From positions 18,131,501-18,195,500 of the forward strand of contig NC_090291.1 of NCBI RefSeq assembly GCF_037392515.1: 64,000 nucleotides of DNA, given 5' to 3'. This document shows, piece after piece, positions 1-13,166 of this stretch. The notes under the pieces were generated by a model. It had not been told where the DNA came from and made no database searches. It worked only from the letters and a program-made list of their open reading frames with translations. Both the position numbers and the translations under genes were made by a program. Within the stretch, counting starts at the first letter, position 1; each line of letters begins with the position of its first letter. The DNA comes from Haliotis asinina (taxonomy: Eukaryota > Mollusca > Gastropoda > Lepetellida > Haliotidae).

Positions 1-353
1 GCCCATGAGCCACCGCCTTCTGGGCATACGACTCTAGGCAAAAACATGAATTTGTAAAATTGAAATTCAGAAAGTCAAAACATCGGCCAAGACCTAATAA
101 TATATATCAAAAAATATAACATCAAAATTTTTGCAACATCACATAAAGTAATGCTCAGGGCTTGGCGTGACCAGGAGATTGGTTGGGTCCATTCAACCAC
201 CCGCGGAACGCGGTCACAGGGTCGCAGTGCACTCAATCCCCAGACTCCCGTCCTCCACCGACACAGGACCGGAACCCACGGCAAACGGGTCCACAACGGG
301 GGCGTTGCGAGCTCTTGGCGTTACCCAGCACCCACGACGAGGAGGTGGCTCGC
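1..353 (-). mobile_element. 5' end (5'UTR) of an I-like LINE, running off the left edge
   Basis: Read on the minus strand, this block starts near 353 with GAGCCACCTCCTCGTCGTGG and continues to position 1. The same order of landmarks recurs on the plus strand at 63000-63460: the GAGCCACCTCCTCGT start, the GGTGCTGGGTAACGC block, a GTTGAATGG-CCC block and a GCCTAGAGTC-TATGCC block near the end. That copy leads into a gag-like ORF1, so this block is read as the untranslated leader of the same retrotransposon. The body of the element would lie left of the window. The short open frames here look like chance. Confidence 0.7.
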
Positions 354-471
354 CACGGATGCCAGCTACTATGAATATGTACGTGAAATCATGAAATGAC
401 TGTGTCAGTGTGTCTCTAGATTTTGTCCTTTTAAAGCCGTTACTTTGATTTCTGAAATGCAGAATGAATTT

Positions 472-990
472 AGTGAGGTAATATTTACGTCACATCGGCA
501 ATGTTTCAGCCATATCGTGTCGAGAACATTTAACAATGAAAAGGACTATATGTGTATTCTGAAACCTGTCAACGAAGGACAGTAAAACAAATAGAATATT
601 ACAATTAGCATTAAAACTAGCGTGGAACGTTAAAACTCATATCACTGTATGAACAATACAATATGAAAACGATCTCTAGATCGCCAATAACAGACGGTAG
701 ATCACCAGGCTATGGACCATGAGGGTTTACAGTACCTTTGCTACCTGCATGGACCATAGATGGATTTACACCATCCCCTCAGCCGTTGGCGATTATAAGA
801 AATTTTAGACAAAATTAAAATAACAAAAGTACTACACTTAAATATCCCGGTAACTTTACATTGAACGTTTTGGGACTTACGTACTCTCTCAAGAGGACAA
901 TAATTTTACCACATTTCAACCCCGTTTGAGGGTACAGCCCATAACAGTTCAAGATTCTAATCTAAACTTCCAATCATAAAGATAAGGGTG
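472..990 (-). mobile_element. 5'-truncated LINE 3' end
   Basis: This is a degenerate copy of the family 3' untranslated region in inverted orientation. It begins with a (GAGT)-like tail and TTTACGTCACATCGGCAATG. It goes on through the 'tagatcgcca' and 'ctgcatggacc' blocks to the family's 'aggacaataatttta' block. No coding remnant is included. Between 990 and 2040 I see no other recognisable element. Confidence 0.75.
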
Positions 991-2041
991 AATTTGAAGT
1001 GAAGCTGAAAGATAAGGAAATAAAGTTTAAATGACGACAAATGCAACACAAAAAACACCTTTAGATTACATAAAGAAGTCGCTTATGTTTTTTAATATGC
1101 AAATTGCATACCGCTTTCGATCAATAAATACGACATCAAAGCAGGACTATGAACACCTTTGTTACCATCATATTTTAATGGTGGTTCAACAATTTTTATA
1201 CTCAGCAATGAGTGACTAAACCTGACCTCATCAGAAATCTGGAATGGGAGACTCGTTTCCCTCATCAGATTGCTGGAGACAAACTAGACAACGCATAGAC
1301 CGAAATAAGGAGAGCGATCATACTTGATTAAGGCTACATAAGTTGATTAAACTTGTGAACATAGATGCACGAAATAAGACATACAGATAACAAATGTATT
1401 TTTATTCTTGAGAACTTGAGTTCAGTTCACCCACTCACTCACACGTGCGGGCGTTGAGGTCAGTACCTGGTGACACCACCCCTTGCAACCGTCAGTGCTC
1501 GACACCGCCTTTGAACGGAATACACAAGTTTTCAGACATTTGTTTTGGGAATTTTGTGTGATCCCTAATGGCAGTATCTTCTCCAGTGTATGAGGACGAT
1601 GGTGACGTTTTACGGAAGCACCGATCAAGTTCGACCTATGCATGCCCGATCGCGTTTAGATCAGCCGATTTGGAAGGCCATAAAAGAACACTAACGTTTT
1701 CATTGACGATAAACGATAGAAGATTCTGATGACTGGGTCGAAGCTCTTTGAAGTCCAGAGACCTATCCTAAAGTGTCCGTTACTGTCACAGTAGCAGATC
1801 GGTGACGTAAGTGAAACACACGGACGAATCGGATGAGTACTGTAAGCCCCCATGATGTTCTTTGGTAAGAACACATGTTTACTGGATTGTGGTCGCATCG
1901 GAAAACTCCAGATATGGATGCACAATATGTATTATAGCATAGAGCTATTGTGCATTTACACGTGTTCTCCATCGTGGTGTATTATCCTAATGATACGATG
2001 TAAAACACATATTTGTGTTACAGCGTTTGGAAGGTTGATGA

Positions 2042-5000
2042 ATGACCAATATGGAACTCCAAGAACATTGGGCCCGGAAGGAAGAAGATGCTGAAGTTGA
2101 AAACGTAAGAATAACTAAGTTAGCAATAATATACATGTACAAGTAGGCACTCATAGATGTTTTAACATAGCTTGAAACTTCTTTGCCATGTTCATGAAAC
2201 TTGCATGCATATTTGGAAATAGCGAACGAGTAACCTAACTCCGTATGGCTTTATGGTCATGGAAATTCATACACGGTCCACATATTTACGTGAAACGTAG
2301 CAGCTCTTGTCGTCTATTCAGCTATTCAGTCTGAGACATAGTTCACCAACTGATATAATTTCATCATCCCCGAATCTAAGAGTTCCTGGGGTCGAACTGG
2401 TCTTACTTTCTATCATGTGAATTAATTCTACTATGCATTCCAGATTTGTGGTAACGACGAACGCAATGACATTAGTCCACAATGGTCGAACCAGTTGCAG
2501 AGTATCTTGGCTATGCTGGGATTCAGTGTTGGCATGGGCAATCTATGGAGATTCCCCTATGTCTGCCAAAGAAATGGTGGAGGTAAGATTTAGCTGAACA
2601 CTGGATCAGTAAGACTAAGGATCAGTCTAAATCATTGGTGGTCGATGAATGTTTGTAAACTTGCGATCTTTGCTTTCAGGGGCGTTCCTGATTCCATATG
2701 TTATCTTCGTGGTATTTTTGTCTATGCCGCTATTTTTCCTCGAAGTCGCACTTGGACAGTTTTCCTCTCGAGGACCAATAAAGGTGTGGTCGATGTGTCC
2801 ACTGATGACAGGTAATTTCCATTGGAAACATGCATGAAATTAAATGCATCTGCAAACATGTACGTTGTCGTTTACATAGTAATGGCAGTGCACTCTTACC
2901 TTCATGACATCAGAGCAGAATGTTGTCATAATTTGACCAATAGCCAAGATTTCAAGAATGTATCATAGATGATTACTGCATTAATGAAGGCTGAAAGTAT
3001 ACTAGTCAGCATGAAATTTGAAAATGTTTCAGAGCGACAAGAAGAAACTTATTATATTTTATAGGTATTGGTTATGGCATTCTGACTCTCGGCTGTCTCA
3101 TCGTGCCATACTTCAGTATGGTGTTTGCCTGGGCTCTCTACTACATATATAGCTCCTTCTCTACGGTACTGCCCTGGACAACCTGCGATAACACATGGAA
3201 CACACCACAGTGTGTCTCTGCAAGTGAGGCACGTCTCTCCATTCCCCAAAATGTGTCTCAAGAACATGTTACCTACACATTTGAGGCCGAGAATATATCT
3301 GCAGATGTCTTTGGCCATACGTCCACAGAAGAGTTCTGGCAGTGAGTTTTTGCAAAGTTTCTGAAACATGTAAACTGAGCTTTCAAATCTTTAAAAGTCT
3401 CGCCTTTAGTAAAAGTCATATCGTGAACAGAACATCTGTTAAATAGTCAGCGATAGACAAGCCAACTATGTCTCCAAAGATATTAGTCTAGGAGATAATG
3501 CAACTTGTGGACCAATTAAACTGGTTGTAAAATGTTGCTGTATTGTCGTAATTATTTTACCAGATCTAACGAAGAGGTGGTGGTAATGACTAAGTCATAA
3601 CAATGACTATTGATTTCAGAGGACGATAGCGAAAGTGCGTAATACCGCCATATTACTTCCATCTGAAAGATCGTACTTTCCGTGGCTTTTTGCGTGGCCA
3701 TTACCTTCAAAAAGAAACCTCAGTTGAAGATGTTTTCACAATTATCTCACAATTACCTGTATTGAGAGAGCATCTGATGTATGATTCTGTCGTGTCTAAT
3801 GGAAGTGAAGTGTGCTTCCTAAGACTATTGGGACACCAGTATCATGAACAATATTTCAAAATGCCAGCAAGTGTACCAGTGACAAAAAGATAAGGTAATT
3901 TCTTATATGTCAGTATGTTCGATACTTGCATAATGTTCGAGTCCCGTGCTAAAGCTGCTATGTACCCCAAAAATAATATTTGTTATATTGAAGGTATCGT
4001 GTTCTGGGAATCTCCTCTGGGATTGAAGAACCGGGACCTGCACAACCCCATCTGGTTCTCTGTTGGTTCCTTACATGTCTGGTCGTTTTGCTATGCATCA
4101 TTAAAGGAGTAAGGTCTGTCGGAAAGGTACAGAAACTCTGTTTTTTCTTCATCCATTCGGATAAATCTGTCTGTCAGTATATACATGTTGGTGCATTAGG
4201 ATCGTCACTTTAATATTATCTACATAATAAAACAGCTAATGATGCCGACTAGTCAGAAATGAAAATTGTCATGACCAGATGTTTGATATGCATTTAGAAG
4301 TTGGTATGGTAATACACCTGTTGTGGATGTGCAACTGTTTTTACATGCGACGTTTCTGGGCCAATCCTTGCCCTTTCATCAGATGAATGCAATGAGCCTA
4401 TGAGTTCTTGTGATGTAATATGCGTGCCTAAATATGAAAAAGACGTTTAGGTGCACTTTACTGCACGTTATTAATTATTCCCACAAATTCCAACTTAAGT
4501 CCAACTTAAGTATAGAGGTATAAGGGAATTACTTCACTGTTTACTGTTTTGCATGAACGTATAATAAACGGTTTATATTAATATGAGATATCTTAAAGGT
4601 CACATGCAACGCAAAACGGTATGCACTTACCGAAACAAATCATCAAAAATGTCAATTCAGCCTGTAAAGTTGAAAACAAACGCGATGAAAAAAAGCCCGC
4701 GAAATTCAAACGATTCACTAAATTTCCCCCAGAGCTGGGTAAAAAGTTATTTCAACAGCTGGGCTGCACTGCGCCCGTGCGCAGTGAATAGGTTCTCGCA
4801 GCCTGAAACAGTATGCATGCCCGGAGTATGAGGTCGTGATAAGTAGTCTAATCTTGGTTGTATACACAAACAAGTAAATAATCTACAAAAACGTGTTGAT
4901 TGTAGTAAGCAGCCTCTGTCCCAGAGAAAGCCCTATGTCTGGTTTATTGACACCTCTATGTCTGTCTGCCTGTCTAAAGACCATAAAAACAGCTTTAAGC

Positions 5001-8000
5001 ATAAACCACATATCAGGCTACACGCCATAAACAAAATAAATTGAGTTATGACTAGTGCAACCGAGTCCTGTCTCTGCCTCATTATGTAATTAGGCAGGTG
5101 CGATATTTGAACACATGACATGTTTTTATGTCTGTGAGTTGCAGACAAACTACATCGATTTTTCTCGGAGTACTGGATCTGACGGAAACTGGTGCAAAAT
5201 CTTGTCAGTTTCAAGTCCTGCTTTGTATTTGGACGAATGACAGTTTCCAGACACGCAGTAGTTCACCATCTCTACTGAGATGATTTTTTATTGGATCGAA
5301 CGCAAATTCAGAGAACATGTATCTACAAAACCCATCATCTCTATGTACATTCTTTATGGATAACAACTTCTCCCAGTGTATATGATTTTGTTTGACAACG
5401 GTATATGAATCCATACTGTAACGACGCATCAAGTACAATAAAAGAAGTTGTTACCCATTAAGAATCTTCTGTACACAAAATGAGCCCTCAGCGTATCAGC
5501 AAATGAACCAGCCAATCGGAAGCTGTCGTTACACTTGAGTGCACATCCACCCTCTTTGACTGGGTTCGGTCTCCCGAGGGGTTGTTTCGGGGTAAGTAAG
5601 CCCTAGTATAAAATATTGCACTTTTGAATCGCGATTGTGCGCTTACAATTTTGTTTATTTGTTTTTAACAAGCAGCATTGTATATTATATGTCATGAATA
5701 AGTGATAATTGTGTTTTAATTATGTTCGACGTTTTGATTGCATGTGACCTTTAATCACAGGTGACTGAAAGTACTTTCTATAACAATATGTTAATCAATA
5801 TCTTGTACGTGCGTATTTCTCAGTTTGTTGAATGGAACTGCATTTCGCCGATTATCCTGAGAGATCCTGTACACTGTACTGTTTCGTAAAGCGAGTAGTG
5901 GGATGAGCCCAAATTCTGTACAGGTGATAATATTGTTCTCCTATCAGGTGGTATATGTCACGGCGCTGATGCCTTACCTTCTCCTTGCGGTGCTGTTGGC
6001 CAGGGCGTGCATGATGCCGGGTGCAAGGGATGGAATATTATTTTACCTGACGCCTGACTTTACACGTCTTAAACACTCTCAGGTGAGAAAACTTTACAGG
6101 ACATCGACATTTTGTTTTACACTTGATTGCATGTGAGAATCTTGAAAATGACCCAACTCTTAGTGTCAACCAAAGAGAGTTACCAATACATCAAAAATGC
6201 GTCGTTGTTTTCGCATGCAAATCATGATCTACAGTTTGTGCAGTTCGTGCGCTTTTAGAATTTCGGTTGAATTATTCCTTGAGGGTCACGTTATACCGAA
6301 AGTAGTTAAATTGTTTCTTTGCTGTGGTTAAAGACGAAATGGATATTACGAAACAAATGAACTGCTATTTTTCTTTTTTTTTTGTTCATAGTTTCTCCTA
6401 TGTCATTTCTGGAAATACCCGATTCATCTTTCTGTCGTTGAATGCGGATATTTGTCATATGTCTAGGTGTGGCTGGAAGCTCTGATACAAGTCTTCTTCT
6501 CAATGGGTCCATCATGGGGCACACTGATAACATTATCGAGTCACAACCCGTTCCACAGCAGCATTACACGGTATGTCTCTTCAAGCAGAGCAAAATAGAC
6601 AATTATAATGTAGAGTTCCTTTTCAGATGTGAATGATCTACATTTTCTAGCAGTGTTTGTGTCAATAATATATAGCTTATGTGTGTTGCTACATGGCGGT
6701 TTCTTCATTTAGGTAATATATGTTATGTCACCAACACAGCCTTAAAATCAAGAACCGAAGTACATGCGCACAGTCCCTGTCCAGTACCTGATTAGTTTTG
6801 TTAATGTGAGTAAGTGAGTTAATATTTAACGTCACATCGGAAATATTTCAGCCATATCGCGACGAGAACATTTAACAATGAAAAGGAATACATGTATATT
6901 GTAAAACCTGTCAACAAAGGACAGTAACACAACCAGAATATCACAAATGGAATTAAAACTAGCGTGGGAAGTTAAAACTAATATCACTATTCGGACAATA
7001 CAATATAAAAACAGGCTATAGATCACCACCAACAGAAGGCAGATCACCATACTAGGGACCGTGGAGACTTACAGTACCTTTGCTACCTGCATGGACCCTA
7101 GATGGATTTACACCATCCCTTCAGCTGCTGGCGATTGTAAGAAATTTTAGCCAAAATTAAAATAACACAAATACTACGCTTTAAAATCCTGGACAGTATG
7201 AATTTACTTTGAAAATTTTGGGACTTACGTACCCTCTCAGGAGGACAATAATTTTGCAATACTTCAACCCCGTTTGTGGGTACAGCCACTAATAATCAAT
7301 GTTCCTAATCTATACTATCAATCATTAAAATTCAACTATCTACAGAACATATTAATTACAATTCAACAAGGAAATCAATTTCCCTTAAAAATCCAACAAT
7401 TAAATGAGTATTTACTGTGTTAAAAAGATCCAAAAGTGTTTTTACATTGAACTATTTATCTCTTGTGATGGAGATTTCAACACAGTCAAGCAGGATATGC
7501 TTGACCGTGGTTCTCTCATCACAAGGGATGCAAAACGGAGGATCTTCACCTTTCAGCAGGTACGCATGTGTATACCTCGTATGACCAATACGACATCGCC
7601 GAAGGATGACCTCTTCAAATCTGGACTGACAACCCATGTGGGTATAACCAGTGTAAGGTTTTATCTCATATAATTCATTGACACCCACTTGGGTGCCCCA
7701 CTTCTTTTGCATCAGATCACGGATATAAGATCTAATGGTGGTTTTGTAATCACTGTAAGGAATAAGAAGTGGTGTCACAGATTTGTTGAGTGCTGCCTCA
7801 GCAGCAAGGTCAGCCAACGTGTTACCAGAGATTCCTACATGGCTGGGTAACCTCCAAAAGACGATGTAGTATTGGCCAGTAGCAAAATCATTATACAATT
7901 CCATAATTTCAATTAAAAGTGGATATTTGCAAGAGATATTTTTAATAGCCTGAAGGCAAGAGAGTCGGAAGAGATTATATATTGTTTATGTTTAGGGTGT

Positions 8001-11000
8001 CTTTGAATATGTTTAAGAGCCGTTAGTATGGCGTTTGCTTCAGCTGTAACAATAGACCAGATAACTGGTAGTCTAGAAGATATTGTTCTGGACCACCGCA
8101 CCACTGCACCACCGTCCTTGGAACCATCCGTAAATAAGGGGTTGTAACTGCTATATTTAGTTTTTAATTGATTATAATCTTGTTTATACTGTAATGCATT
8201 AGTTTCTGATTTTTTTAAATGAAGATAATGTTAGGTCGACGTTTGGCCTAACCAACTGAGAACAAAGAAGACGGGAGGGAGCTATGTTTTCCAACTCAAT
8301 GGCGGCCGAAGAAAGAAAGGGTTTAATTCTGTGCCCTAGAGGTGGAACAAGAGAGGACTTCTTGTCTTACAAATCCTCATAAAGTGGATTGAACACACAG
8401 TTATATGCAGGGTTAGATTATAGAGTATAATTTAGTAATGTATTGTAAGGATAATTTTATACGACGTTGAGTAAGGGATGGTTCATCAGCCTCAACGTAA
8501 AGACTGTTAAAAGGTGAAGTTCTAAAAGATCCAAGACAAAGTCTTAAACCTTGGTGGTGGACAGAATCAAGAAGTTTAAGGTTGCTTTTACAGGCTCCAC
8601 CATATACGATGGAGTCATAATCGAGCTTTGAACGGACAAGTGATCGATAGAGGTGTAAGAGGGTAGTTTGATCCCCTCCCCACTTTGAGTTAGAAACAAC
8701 TTTCAACAAATCTAGCTTTAAGGGATTTAATATGAGGTAAGAAGGTTAAATGAGAAAAGTAACTTTGATGGGACTGCCATTTAAAGATAGTTCAGGGTCC
8801 TTATGTTTTCTACAAAAATGTATACAATTTCTTTTAGATTAAAAAAAATTTGAAGCCGTTTTCAAGACACCATATATTTATTTTATTTAAAAACAACTGT
8901 AATTGCCGTTCAATAGTACGCATATTTTTACCACGGCAGGAAATATTAAAATCATCCACAAAAAGTGATCCATCAATTGAATCATTTAAAACCTTGGATA
9001 AATTATTCATCTTGATACTTAAAAGTGTTGCAGACAAAATACTCCGTTTTGTTAAAACACATGTTATGATAAACACGTAGGTTGCTAATTCAGTTGCAGA
9101 ATTTACACAACGTTTGAATTTAAACAGAAATTAGCCTATGGTGACGCTGCATTTAACGTCGGATGAAAATAAAGCACAATAACTGGAAGTAAAACTGTCA
9201 GTGCCTTGGTGCAAGGCGTAATGACAGTACGTGTATCTTCGAGACATGTAAGGCTTTAAATAACGTTAATGTTATGAATTCAGGACAACCGTAGTGGTAA
9301 CCGTAGCTGGAGCCTTGACAAGTGTGTTTGCTGGTTTTGTGGTCTTTTCTACCGTTGGGTACCTGGCTCACAGCCTTCAGCAGCCTATTGATGACGTCGT
9401 CACATCAGGTAGCGTTACTTCACGAATAACAAGATTTTTTCAGTTATGTATCCCCTTATTGCTGGTCTACTTATATGTACTGTGAATATGTTTGTAGAGT
9501 CATCCATATCACACCAATCTAAAAAAAACACCCCACCTGACACATTATACCCCCGGCGGGTCACCGCCGAGAGGACCAAAAGATACTGTTATATGCCGCT
9601 TAACCCAGCCGGGTTCACCTCCAAAGGGAATAGGCATCAGCAAAGCAAAACCACCCAAAAATCCGCCGTGACCAAACACATTACCAGCAACGGAATCCAA
9701 TTGGGTTCACCCCCTGAGGATAACTCTCAACGAGGATAAGCCGCGGATAATGCAGCGTAACCAAGTTTGGTTCGCCTCCAGGTCCGTTCTAAGAGGATAG
9801 GCAGCGGCCGATTATACAAACCCACCACTGGTCACCTGCTCCGCTTAAAAAAAAAACTTACCTGAAGATTGGCTGCACCATAAGCACAACGTCAACATGA
9901 CCTGAAACAGGAAAGAAATGAAGCAGTAATTTGCAACAAACATGGACAAGTGTAAAGTTACAATGTGGTTGACATAACGCTATATATGTTTACCTAATAA
10001 TCAGATGATTGAGACGAATTGTGAATATAGAATAGTTGGGAAGGGAGGGTGGGGAAATTTGGATTAGAATCTGCGGGAATTTGAAACCGTGCTGCGTGGG
10101 TACTAAGCGCAAAAGAGGCCGGGAAAGGGGGCAATTACTCCGGATTTACTATCTGCGGGAATATCAAAAATGACGGTGTAGGGGAGATTATAGAAAAGAG
10201 AAATCACTGAAGCGCCATAAAATATTTTATCATGCATTAAATTTGATAAAATTTACTTACTATTTGCATGTGTCCACTGCAGTTCCTTATACAGTAACTC
10301 TCTGAAATATAGATCTGAATATATCACCAATACGTCTTACTAAACATTGAGCAAATTTATGGGTACCGGATGACAGATTGCCATGGCGGATATTTGGCAA
10401 TAATCATATATAAATACTCGTGACGCTCTATTTCATTTTCAAATCAACACAAATGAATTATCGTTTTTCAGGTCCTGGCATTGGATTTATAATATATCCA
10501 GAGGCAGTTGCACTTCTTCCGGTGCCCCAGCTATGGTCGGTCCTCTTCTTTGTAACAACGTTGATGATGGTGATAGACTCTGTGGTAATTCAGTTTCAAT
10601 ATTAATGAATAAGATCCTCATACATTATGGGATTTTGTTGTTTACACAGCTGATATATAATTATTTGACAGTTTGCTGTATGAAATGCACATTGTACATT
10701 AATATATAATGACAATATTAACACAAAAACCTTTGTGAAATACGACGCAGATCGTAATATACATACACGGTTTGCTTTGGATCTTACTTAAAGTCGCACG
10801 CAACAATATTCCAGCTGCATGGCGGTGGCACGTGCATAATCGAGTCTAGTCAAAGCAGTTCAGTGATCAACGTCATGTACATCGATCTACGCAATTGGGA
10901 TACAATACATGGGTCACCCATGTCAGCGAATTGATCTTACGATAATCATGGGTTAAGATAATTCTAACCAAGATCTTCTCGAGTCACATATAATTAGAGC

Positions 11001-12129
11001 CTTGTCTTTGTTACAAATAGTTTGCGAATGCAGAATCAGCTCTCAGATGCATGAAAGAACTCTTGCCAGGGTCACTTCATTTCAAGTACATGCAGTCCAT
11101 CCTGGCCGTTGCCTTCATGGGAGCAACGTTTCTTGTGGGGCTCATCTTTACCACTCGTGTGAGTTTTGCGTTCCATTCATTTGTGATATTAACATACGTG
11201 CCTATATTTTAAAGACGTGCAACATCACTTGTTTGGCATTGTAAAAAACTTACGTTGCTTATTTAATGGGGTGATTACATTTCAGGGAGGCGTGTACATG
11301 TTTACGTTGATGGATTGGTATGTCGTGGCAGTCGTCTTGTTTGTCACTGCAGTACTTCAGTGTATTGCCATTGGTTGGTTGTACGGTGAGTGATGTTAAT
11401 CCATTTGAATCAATTTTATCTCAAATTCGGCTGGACTGTGGAAATATGAAATAAAAATCTCTGTACTTAACATTACAGATGAAAAGATTTTGTTGAGTCA
11501 TCATGTTAGAGCTTTCCTTTTTGTATGCCCAGTGGAACGGTTTTTGTGGTTGAACAAGTCAAAAAGAGACAAGCTTCGGATAAGCATCTGACACACATAC
11601 AAATATATATTATGCCGTATGCGTTTATATTACCACGATTTCAGGGACCGTGTGTTTTATGTGTGTGTACGTGTCAGGAGCAGATAAAGGTCTATACATG
11701 TTTCTTGTTATCTTCTTCTCCAAGCCCTGCATTTTATCGGCATTGTGAGAAGCTTGGTGCATATGTATATGACCTATCTTATCTTTTTCTCATTATACTT
11801 CGACAAACTTAGGTTTCACGATGTGAAACTAGAAACTAACCTATTTGATGATGCCAACGATATAATAACTGTACATCTTCAGGAGCTGATCGCTTCTCTG
11901 CTGACGTAGAAGCCATGACAGGCAGACCACTGCCAGCCATCTACATGATTGTGTGTTTCATATTCATTCCTACGGCCTTGCTGGTAATAGTATGCTCTAT
12001 CCGCTATGTAACACGGACTCTGGATTAGTTGTCGCTCCAACATTTAATTAGACGGCTTATAAGAAACATCTAAACCAAATTTTTACTTTAGCCCTCCTTT
12101 GGTCACAGTAATATAAGTTATAGTCTACT

Positions 12130-12221
<92 letters not shown>

Positions 12222-13166
12222 CCATTTCCGATTGTGTTTAAATATTTACAACAAAACCCTTATCAGTAAAGACAACTTATGCAGACATAAAATCTCTGGG
12301 CCAAAGGCAAAACTAGAAACCAAAATATAACGCTATGTCCTTAGCAACCGCAAAACTACCAATTTTTTTCCATGTTGATATTATCATTAATTCGTGACTG
12401 GAGATATACAACTCATCACTGTTTGGGCTTTCTGTAAGCATGTATAGCGCACTAGCTATTCCACATAAGTTACAATATGTGACAATAACGGCACTGGCAG
12501 TACGCGTTCAGAACACAACAAACACACAAATAATAGGAGATCTAAACTGAAGGTCTGTCACACCACGAATTAAACTGTAAAACACCCGTTTGTCATTAAA
12601 TGATGACAACGTTCTAAGACTCTCACAAAATACACTGATTAAAGGATCAAAATAACGGACCAAGTGTCGCTGAATACCCATTAAAAAAACGCATATGTCC
12701 TAATAGATAAAACCGTTGTCTTTTTTGTGTAACTTATCATAATTAATTTGTCCTCTTCATTGCAATTTATGATAGTGCTTGTTTGTCGTTTTCATTGTCA
12801 TTCAAGATTGTGCTTGTTCTCACTGTGGCCACTTACGAGAACCCTACATATGGGTACTATAAGTACTCAGGACATGCTGTGGTCGCCGGATGGTGTATTG
12901 CCCTGGTGTCAGTTGCCCCTATTCCTGTAACTATGGTGATGACAGTCATCAGAGGAAAAGGATCCCTATTCGAGGTAATTGTATTTGAAAGTGTATATCG
13001 AATTATGGACCTAACAAAATATAAACATATGTTTATAGTGGGAAAGCAGGCTGCTTCCTATCAAAATTCAGATCATGACGTGAGAACTCCAGAAATGGGT
13101 CTGACATTGCCCTGTTGCTATGCTTTGCAGTTGAAGCTTGGTGACTGTCCAAAGTCATTTTATTGA
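2042..13166 (+). CDS. SLC6-family sodium/chloride-dependent symporter (orphan, glycine/amino-acid transporter-like)
   Basis: Fourteen exons join in phase to 587 residues: 2042-2104, 2444-2582, 2680-2811, 3065-3341, 3994-4126, 5948-6082, 6467-6570, 9284-9408, 10472-10584, 11021-11158, 11286-11385, 11883-11983, 12807-12974 and 13131-13166. About 600 residues and 12 membrane segments are usual for the family. Seen: TM1 [10 protein letters not shown] (52-60), TM2 GAFLIPY, a loop-2 cysteine pair (C152, C161) with two N-glycosylation sites (N174, N188), TM6 QVFFSMG and TM8 IDS. Residues equivalent to the chloride ligands are present (Y74, Q301, S305, S341), as is the TM10 gate aspartate (D463). Gly51 stands where monoamine carriers have Asp, pointing to an amino-acid substrate. 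Odd: the TM3 tyrosine is Phe128 and the sodium-1 asparagine of TM7 is Gly337. It is probably a plasma-membrane importer or a divergent orphan. The start is the ATG before a GTAAGA donor, with a 21-residue acidic N terminus. Confidence 0.9.
4593..5754. mobile_element. TTAA-flanked inverted-repeat DNA element (MITE-like), copy 1
   Basis: This is a 1.16-kb element in an SLC6 intron. It starts TTAAAGGTCACATGCAACG and ends with the reverse complement, TTGCATGTGACCTTTAA. Both ends carry TTAA, the target duplicated by piggyBac-type transposases. No transposase frame is visible inside. Copies 2 and 3 are at 26453-27109 and about 48010-49096. Naming the piggyBac group is inference from the TTAA alone. 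Confidence 0.75.
6806..9085 (-). pseudogene. LINE (I/Nimb-like) 3' half with reverse transcriptase and RNase H remains
   Basis: This is the longest LINE copy inside the window, antisense within an SLC6 intron. Reading from 9085 down: a reverse transcriptase piece with the catalytic LFVDDFN box (about 8960), a C-terminal RT piece with [15 protein letters not shown] (about 8600-8640), and RNase H pieces ([11 protein letters not shown] near 8020; [13 protein letters not shown] near 7810). A Cys/His tail follows ([17 protein letters not shown] then C..C....T.KHILLDC, about 7500-7590), then the 3'UTR ending in the (GAGT)n tail at 6806. Frames are broken by shifts and stops, so it is dead. RNase H downstream of RT fits the I superfamily. 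Confidence 0.85.
9500..9900. repeat. Unidentified GC-richer block with internal degenerate periodicity
   Basis: It lies between two exons of the SLC6 gene. Phrases of the form AACC-N-GGTTCACCTCC recur (near 9603, 9700 and 9760), each followed by an AGAGGATAGGC- or GAGGATAAGC-like phrase. The base composition differs from the AT-rich intron around it. I recognise no domain or known element. It could be the remnant of a hairpin-rich transposon. Confidence 0.4.
10795..10985 (-). mobile_element. SINE-like repeat (family B), tail-less copy
   Basis: It contains the family phrases CAATATTCCAGCTGCATGGC, ATAATCGAGTCTAG, CGATCTACGCAATTGGGA and AATCATGGGTTA in the order seen in the full copies at 35422, 45285 and 55451. 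The (GAGT)n end is lost. It lies in the intron just before the SLC6 exon at 11021. Confidence 0.7.
12131..12219. repeat. (TA)n microsatellite
   Basis: About 44 uninterrupted TA units in the SLC6 intron between the exons ending at 11983 and starting at 12807. Confidence 0.95.
13131..13166 (+). CDS. Candidate last coding exon of the SLC6 gene
   Basis: After the exon ending at 12974 (phase 0), a TTTGCAG acceptor opens a phase-0 frame of 11 residues, [11 protein letters not shown], then TGA. The start resembles the LK..C.P segment that follows TM12 in SLC6 proteins, so the join is plausible. The cytoplasmic tail would be very short, and no AATAAA is seen close by. A different terminal exon remains possible. 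Confidence 0.5.
   Translation: MKLGDCPKSFY

Noticed and set aside
3690..3893. 67-codon frame in an SLC6 intron as an alternative exon
   Set aside because: The exons on either side already join in phase and align with the family without it. I recognise nothing in its translation.
2042..13166. Monoamine (dopamine/serotonin-type) transporter identity
   Set aside because: Monoamine carriers have Asp in TM1 where this protein has Gly51, as in amino-acid carriers.
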